The translations under genes and the position numbers were made by a program. Positions 13,563 to 17,574 of a stretch of 17,574 bases of DNA are shown here, piece by piece. The DNA is taken from assembly GCA_031119155.1 (NCBI GenBank), contig JAVHYH010000039.1:1-17574 (forward strand). The letters are read 5' to 3'. Position 1 is the stretch's first letter. The number at the start of each line of letters is the position of its first letter. The DNA comes from Brevundimonas sp. (lineage in GTDB: Bacteria > Pseudomonadota > Alphaproteobacteria > Caulobacterales > Caulobacteraceae). The notes beneath the pieces were generated by a model. It had not been told where the DNA came from and did no database searches. It was given only the letters and a program-made list of their open reading frames with translations.

Positions 13563-14357
13563 ATGCTTCGCGTCGCCACCTGGAACATCAACTCGGTCCG
13601 CCTCCGCATCGATCAGGTCAGCCGCTTCGTCGCCGAGAGCGGGACCGATGTCCTGTGCCTGCAGGAGATCAAATGCCTGGAGGACCAGTTCCCCCGGGCC
13701 GCCTTCGAGGCCATGGGCCTGCCGCACCTGAAGATCGGCGGCCAGAAGGGCTGGCACGGCGTCGCCATCGCCAGCCGCAAGCCGATCACCGAGGCCCCGA
13801 AGCTGGACGTCTGCCGCGAGGGCCACGCCCGCTGCGTCGGCGTCATGGTCGATGGCGTCGAGATCCAGAATTTCTACATTCCCGCGGGCGGCGACCTGCC
13901 CGATCGCGCCCTGAACCCGAAATTCGATCACAAGCTGGACTTCTACGAGCGCCTGACCGCCGACATGGCGACCCGCGACCGCCAGCGCCCGCTGATCCTG
14001 GCCGGGGACTTCAACATCGCGCCGGGCGAAAACGACGTCTGGAACCACCGCTATATGTCGAAGGTGGTCAGCCACACGCCGATTGAGGTCGAGACCCTGC
14101 GCCGCCTGCAGGATGCCGGAGCCTTCACCGATGTGCTGCGCGACCAGATCCCCGAGCCGACCAAGCTGGCCAGCTGGTGGAGCTATCGCGCCGCCGACTT
14201 CCGCAAATCCAACCGCGGCCTGCGTCTCGACCATCTGTGGACCTCGCCCGGCCTGACTCCAGTTGTGAAGGCCGGAACCGCCCGCATCCACGACGACGTC
14301 CGCGCCTGGGAACAGCCCAGCGACCACGCCCCGGTGACGATGGACCTCGACGTCTAG
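13563..14357 (+). CDS. xthA: Exodeoxyribonuclease III (AP endonuclease)
   Basis: The 264-residue protein begins MLRVATWNINSVRLR and has LCLQEIKC with the metal-binding Glu35, then the catalytic-core GDFNIAPGENDVW and the C-terminal LRLDHLW and SDHAPV blocks with the active-site Asp-His. This is the XthA type of the exonuclease III/APE1 family, which incises abasic sites and removes 3' blocking groups in base excision repair. Start ATG 13563 lies 2 bp after the upstream stop, so it is probably co-transcribed with the glycosyltransferase-like gene. The frame is open upstream to 13137, but that extension is only the shadow of the preceding gene. Its TAG stop shares the palindrome CTAG (14354-14357) with the stop of the convergent LysR gene. 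Confidence 0.95.
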   Translation: MLRVATWNINSVRLRIDQVSRFVAESGTDVLCLQEIKCLEDQFPRAAFEAMGLPHLKIGGQKGWHGVAIASRKPITEAPKLDVCREGHARCVGVMVDGVEIQNFYIPAGGDLPDRALNPKFDHKLDFYERLTADMATRDRQRPLILAGDFNIAPGENDVWNHRYMSKVVSHTPIEVETLRRLQDAGAFTDVLRDQIPEPTKLASWWSYRAADFRKSNRGLRLDHLWTSPGLTPVVKAGTARIHDDVRAWEQPSDHAPVTMDLDV

Positions 14358-15259
14358 AGCCGAGCTTCTTCCGCCAGGAAGTCGAGGAAGACCCGCACCC
14401 GCGAGGGCAGCCGCCCACCGTGGCCGACGTAGACGGCGCGGGTTTCCTCGATGTCGCCGGGGTTGAAGGGCTCCAGCACCTTCACCATCCGCCCGGCCTC
14501 GAGGTCTGGACCGATGTGGAACAGGGACAGCCGCGCCAGTCCGGCGCCCGCCAGCACCAGCGCCCGGGCGGTCTCGCCGTCCCCCGCCGTCGCCGGCCCC
14601 TCTACCGGCCGCGTGACCCGCTCGCCTTCCGCCGTGACGAAGGACCAGCCGTCCAGATGGCGCCCGAAATTGAAGCCGATCAGGTCGTGGTCCGCCAGAT
14701 CTTTCAGCGCCTGCGGCGTCCCGCGCCGGGCGAGGTAGTCGGGGCTGGCGACCACCGCCATCCGCGTCTCGACCAGCTTGCGCGCCATCAGGGAGGACGC
14801 GGCCATCGGCCCGACCCGGATCGCCACATCGGCTCGCTCGTCCATCAGGTCCACGACCCGGTCATTCAGCACGATGTCCAGGACGACCTCCGGATAGCGG
14901 GCGTTGAAGGCGGGCACGCGCGGGATCAGGTGATGCAGGCCATAGGGGACGCTGGCGTTGACCCGCACCCGCCCGCGCGGCGTGGCCGAGCTGGTCACCG
15001 CCCGCTCCGCCTCATCGATATCGGCCAGCACCCGCATCGCCTGATCGTGGAACACCTGCCCCTCCGGCGTAAGGGTCAGGCGGCGGGTCGAGCGATTGAT
15101 CAGCCGCGCGCCCAGTCGCGCCTCAAGCCGGGCCAGCAGTTTGCTGACCGCCGAGGGCGTCATCCGCAGCGATCGCGCCGCCGGGGACAGACCGCCCGCC
15201 GCGACCACGCGCACGAACACCTCCATCTCGCCCGAGCGGTTCAGGTCCAGTCGCGCCAT
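14354..15259 (-). CDS. LysR-family transcriptional regulator
   Basis: From ATG 15259 the protein has 301 residues, a usual LysR length. The N-terminal helix-turn-helix LSPAARSLRMTPSAVSKLLARLE is near 24-46 and continues into RLINRSTRRLTLTPEGQVF; a type-2 periplasmic-binding-like effector domain (about 90-295) follows. It resembles the CrgA/YafC-like branch of LysR regulators common in proteobacteria. A start at 15298 would add 13 residues but has no better ribosome-binding site. The gene is divergent from the MFS transporter at 15335 with a 75-bp gap, the typical arrangement of a regulator and its target. GATGAAG-GT-CTTC (15278-15290) in the gap is a weak operator candidate. The ligand is unknown. 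It overlaps the xthA stop by 4 bp. Confidence 0.92.
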   Translation of the reverse strand: MARLDLNRSGEMEVFVRVVAAGGLSPAARSLRMTPSAVSKLLARLEARLGARLINRSTRRLTLTPEGQVFHDQAMRVLADIDEAERAVTSSATPRGRVRVNASVPYGLHHLIPRVPAFNARYPEVVLDIVLNDRVVDLMDERADVAIRVGPMAASSLMARKLVETRMAVVASPDYLARRGTPQALKDLADHDLIGFNFGRHLDGWSFVTAEGERVTRPVEGPATAGDGETARALVLAGAGLARLSLFHIGPDLEAGRMVKVLEPFNPGDIEETRAVYVGHGGRLPSRVRVFLDFLAEEARL

Positions 15260-15334
15260 CGTTGACTTGATCTCACAGATGAAGGTCTTCGATGACATCT
15301 AGTGCGGATGACGGCGCTCCGCCATCTGGCCGCC

Positions 15335-16525
15335 ATGACCAGCACAACCTCCCGTCCCCCGCTCGCCCTCTATGCCCTGACCGTCGGCGCCTTCGGCATC
15401 GGCGTCACCGAGTTCGTCATCATGGGCCTGCTGTTGCAGGTCTCCGGCGATCTGGGCGTTTCCGTTCCCGCCGCCGGCCTGCTGATGACCGGCTATGCGC
15501 TGGGCGTCTTCGTCGGCGCGCCGCTGCTGACCATCGCCACCCGCACCCTGCCGAAGAAGACGACCCTGCTCGTCCTCATGGCCATCTTCACATTGGGCAA
15601 CCTCGCCTGCGCGCTGGCCCCGACCTATGAGCTGCTGATGGCGGCGCGGATCCTGACCGCTCTGGCCCACGGCACCTTCTTCGGGGTGGGAGCGGTGGTC
15701 GCCACCGGTCTGGTCGCGCCCGAGAAGAAGGCTTCGGCCATCGCCATCATGTTCACCGGCCTGACGCTGGCCACCCTGATGGGCGTGCCCTTCGGCGCCT
15801 GGCTGGGCCTGCAGTTCGGCTGGCGCTCGACCTTCTGGGCCGTCACCGGCATCGGCATCCTGGCCCTTCTGGTTCTGGCGCTCGCCGTGCCGTCGATGAA
15901 GTCCACCGAGCCGCTGGGCCGCCTGCGCGACGAATTCGCGGTGCTGAAGCGTCCGCAGGTCCTGCTGGGTCTGGCCATGACGGTGCTGGGCTTCGGCGGC
16001 GTCTTCGCCATCTTCACCTACATCCAGCCGATCCTGACCGAGGTCTCCGGCTGGTCCGAGGCCGCCGTCTCACCGATCCTGCTGGTCTTCGGCGCGGGTC
16101 TGGTCGGCGGCAATCTGCTGGGCGGCAAGCTGGCCGACAAACGCCTCGCCCCCGCCCTTCTGGGCACGCTGGCGGCCCTGACGGTGGTGATGTTCGCCTC
16201 GGGATGGGCCTTCCACGACCGCTACGCCGCCGTCGCCGCCGCCTTCCTTCTGGGCGCCGCCGCTTTCGCGACCGTCGCCCCGCTGCAGATGCGCGTGCTT
16301 CAACAGGCCGGCGGCGCCGGTCAGGGTCTGGCCTCCAGCCTGAACATCGCCGCCTTCAACCTCGGCAACGCCTTCGGCGCCTGGCTGGGCGGCGCGGTCA
16401 TCGCGAGCATCGGCATCAGCGCCGTGTCGATGATCTCGGCCGCCGTGCCTCTCGCCGCCCTGGCGCTGGCGGTGCTCAGCCTGTCGATGGAGAAGCGACT
16501 GATCGCCGTCGAGCCGGCGGCCTGA
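15335..16525 (+). CDS. MFS transporter, DHA1 family (AraJ/YdhP-like efflux permease)
   Basis: From ATG 15335 the protein has 396 residues and about 12 hydrophobic segments in two six-helix halves joined by a polar loop near 185-205 (SMKSTEPLGRLRDEFAVLKRP). The first helix LALYALTVGAFGIGVTEFVI and the GYALGVFVGAPLLT block after helix 2 (motif A region) are typical of the AraJ-like branch of drug:H+ antiporter family 1. Such inner-membrane proteins export sugars, arabinose-like compounds or drugs with proton exchange; the substrate cannot be read here. GTG 15302 or ATG 15308 could add up to 11 residues; none has a clear ribosome-binding site. It is divergent from the LysR gene and probably regulated by it. 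The stop directly abuts the stop of the convergent gene. Confidence 0.9.
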   Translation: MTSTTSRPPLALYALTVGAFGIGVTEFVIMGLLLQVSGDLGVSVPAAGLLMTGYALGVFVGAPLLTIATRTLPKKTTLLVLMAIFTLGNLACALAPTYELLMAARILTALAHGTFFGVGAVVATGLVAPEKKASAIAIMFTGLTLATLMGVPFGAWLGLQFGWRSTFWAVTGIGILALLVLALAVPSMKSTEPLGRLRDEFAVLKRPQVLLGLAMTVLGFGGVFAIFTYIQPILTEVSGWSEAAVSPILLVFGAGLVGGNLLGGKLADKRLAPALLGTLAALTVVMFASGWAFHDRYAAVAAAFLLGAAAFATVAPLQMRVLQQAGGAGQGLASSLNIAAFNLGNAFGAWLGGAVIASIGISAVSMISAAVPLAALALAVLSLSMEKRLIAVEPAA

Positions 16526-17041
16526 CTAACGAGTCGACGCGTCCGGATAGCGGGCCTGTAACAGGCCGATCTCGGCGACGGTCCAGGTGACCATATGACC
16601 GTCGCCGTCGCCGACCCGAACCGCCGTGGGCGCCTTTATCAGCTCCAGCGCCTGTCGTCCGGTGACACTGATCCACGGATGCTCGGGATAGGTCCGCCGG
16701 AATGCGGCCTCGCTGGTGAACATCGGCGCCAGCGGCGACGGTGTCTCGGACGTCACCACCCAGAGCTGGATCGGCGTCTGCGCCGTTAGTCGCCCATCCG
16801 CCCCGCGTGCGGCCTGCAGGGCCGTGTAGGACTCGGGCGTGATCCGCAGATAAACCTTCTGTTCCATGAAGGCCGCTTCAAAGGTCCGCGGCGGAGTCCG
16901 ACCGTGGACAGCGCCCTGCAGCAGTTCTTCCAGGGGGCTGTCCGGGGCGCGATCCTGATGCGGTTTGATCGACTGCGCCGCGACGCCGGTCGGCGCGCAG
17001 GCCAGAAGCGCACACCCCAGCCCGACGAGCGCCGCTCTCAC
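16526..17041 (-). CDS. Small exported protein with SseB-like domain, coupled to the CenR-like regulator
   Basis: From GTG 17041 the protein has 172 residues. Residues 1-22 (MRAALVGLGCALLACAPTGVAA) form a signal peptide; cleavage could be after VAA, or Cys15 in LLAC could be a lipoprotein acceptor. The mature part contains IQLWVVTSE, then PMFTSEAAFRRTYPEHPWISVTGRQALELI, which resembles the SseB N-terminal domain (PF07179); this match is by eye and moderate. The function is unknown. The GTG overlaps the stop of the response regulator (GTGA, 17041-17038), so the two are co-transcribed and likely translationally coupled. A longer frame from 17173 would overlap the regulator by 135 bp and hide the signal peptide, so it is rejected. 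Its stop abuts that of the MFS gene. Confidence 0.6.
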   Translation of the reverse strand: MRAALVGLGCALLACAPTGVAAQSIKPHQDRAPDSPLEELLQGAVHGRTPPRTFEAAFMEQKVYLRITPESYTALQAARGADGRLTAQTPIQLWVVTSETPSPLAPMFTSEAAFRRTYPEHPWISVTGRQALELIKAPTAVRVGDGDGHMVTWTVAEIGLLQARYPDASTR

Positions 17042-17574
17042 GGCTGAAGCCGATACCCGCCCGCGTCCGTCAGCAGCAGCCGCGCCTGACCGGGCTCGGG
17101 CTCGATCTTCTGGCGCAGGCGATAGATGTGGGTTTCCAGCGTGTGGGTGGTGACCCCGGCGTTGTAGCCCCACACCTCGGTCAGCAGCTCCTCGCGCGAT
17201 ACGGCCTTGGCCCCGGCGCGGTAGAGGTACTTCAGGATGTTGGTCTCTTTTTCCGTCAGCCGGACCTTCTTGCCCTTGTCGTCCACCAGCACCTTGGCGG
17301 CGGGGCGGAACTCATAGGGTCCGATGCGGAAGACGGCGTCCTCGGACTGCTCGTGGCTGCGCAGGTGGGCGCGGATGCGCGCCAGCAGCACGGCGAAGCG
17401 GAAGGGCTTGGTCACATAGTCATTGGCCCCGGCTTCCAGCCCCAGCACCGTGTCGGAATCCGACGACTGGGCGGTCAGCATGATGATCGGGGTCGAGACG
17501 CCGTCCTTGCGCAGCAGGCGGCAGGCCTCGCGCCCGTCCATGTCGGGCAGGTCGACGTCGAGCAGGATCAGGTC
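17038..17574 (-). CDS. cenR: OmpR-family response regulator, CenR-like, N-terminus cut by window end
   Basis: The visible 178 residues begin inside the receiver domain with DLILLDVDLPDMDGREACR, where the Asp of LLD is the phosphoacceptor, followed by IIMLTAQ and NDYVTKPF with the conserved Thr and Lys. A C-terminal winged helix (Trans_reg_C) ends with GYNAGVTTHTLETHIYRLRQKIE and AGGYRL. The VTTHTLETHIYRLRQKIE stretch is what I know from alphaproteobacterial CenR, the envelope-homeostasis regulator essential in Caulobacter, phosphorylated by CenK. The symbol rests on that resemblance. The N-terminal receiver part lies outside the window. Its stop overlaps the GTG of the exported SseB-like gene, an unusual downstream partner for a regulator. 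Confidence 0.78.
   Translation of the reverse strand, partial: DLILLDVDLPDMDGREACRLLRKDGVSTPIIMLTAQSSDSDTVLGLEAGANDYVTKPFRFAVLLARIRAHLRSHEQSEDAVFRIGPYEFRPAAKVLVDDKGKKVRLTEKETNILKYLYRAGAKAVSREELLTEVWGYNAGVTTHTLETHIYRLRQKIEPEPGQARLLLTDAGGYRLQP

Noticed and set aside
15262..15290. TTGACT as the -35 of the MFS promoter
   Set aside because: No acceptable -10 lies at 16-18 bp (GTCTTC), so it was not listed as a feature.

Overview
The window is very GC-rich, compact, protein-coding DNA from an alphaproteobacterium. Protein sequences and gene order (ftsK-lolA, rpe-heparinase II/III, cnoX-lonN-trm112, a CenR-type response regulator) point to Caulobacterales, most likely Brevundimonas or a close relative. 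This placement is inferred from sequence character, not from a database search. No tRNA, rRNA, CRISPR array, transposase or phage gene is visible.

Layout. (1) 1-3001: the 3' end of purH with a strong terminator. Then an overlapping minus-strand pair, a PadR regulator and a siderophore-interacting ferric reductase, which resembles the E. coli YqjI/YqjH pair. Two GATATATC palindromes lie at its promoter. A dienelactone-hydrolase-like gene and a convergent OsmC gene follow. (2) 3075-7468: a plus-strand housekeeping run of rpe, a heparinase II/III-family gene overlapping rpe, cnoX (thioredoxin-TPR chaperone), a Lon N-terminal-domain protein and a Trm112-like protein. (3) 7484-9095: a UbiH-type hydroxylase on the minus strand, bracketed by two related inverted-repeat elements in opposite orientation, then the ftsK promoter region. 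(4) 9096-14357: ftsK, lolA, a probable small RNA or leader with a classical terminator, a DxD-type glycosyltransferase-like gene, and xthA. (5) 14354-16525: a LysR regulator divergent from an MFS efflux transporter. (6) 16526-17574: a CenR-like OmpR-family response regulator (cut by the window end) overlapping a small exported SseB-like protein, both on the minus strand.

Most genes are core functions: purine synthesis, pentose phosphate pathway, proteostasis, ubiquinone synthesis, chromosome segregation, lipoprotein transport, DNA repair and envelope regulation. The less ordinary items are the intergenic hairpin elements around trm112 and ubiH, the probable RNA between lolA and the glycosyltransferase-like gene, the Cys-free Gly/Arg-rich tail on the YqjI-like regulator, and the exported protein coupled to the CenR-like regulator. 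I saw no clear defence system or wholly new multi-gene system.

Several starts were moved from the longest open frame because of ribosome-binding sites or family length: PadR 1635, OsmC 2971 (GTG), lolA 11729, glycosyltransferase-like 12613, xthA 13563, LysR 15259, MFS 15335, SseB-like 17041 (GTG).
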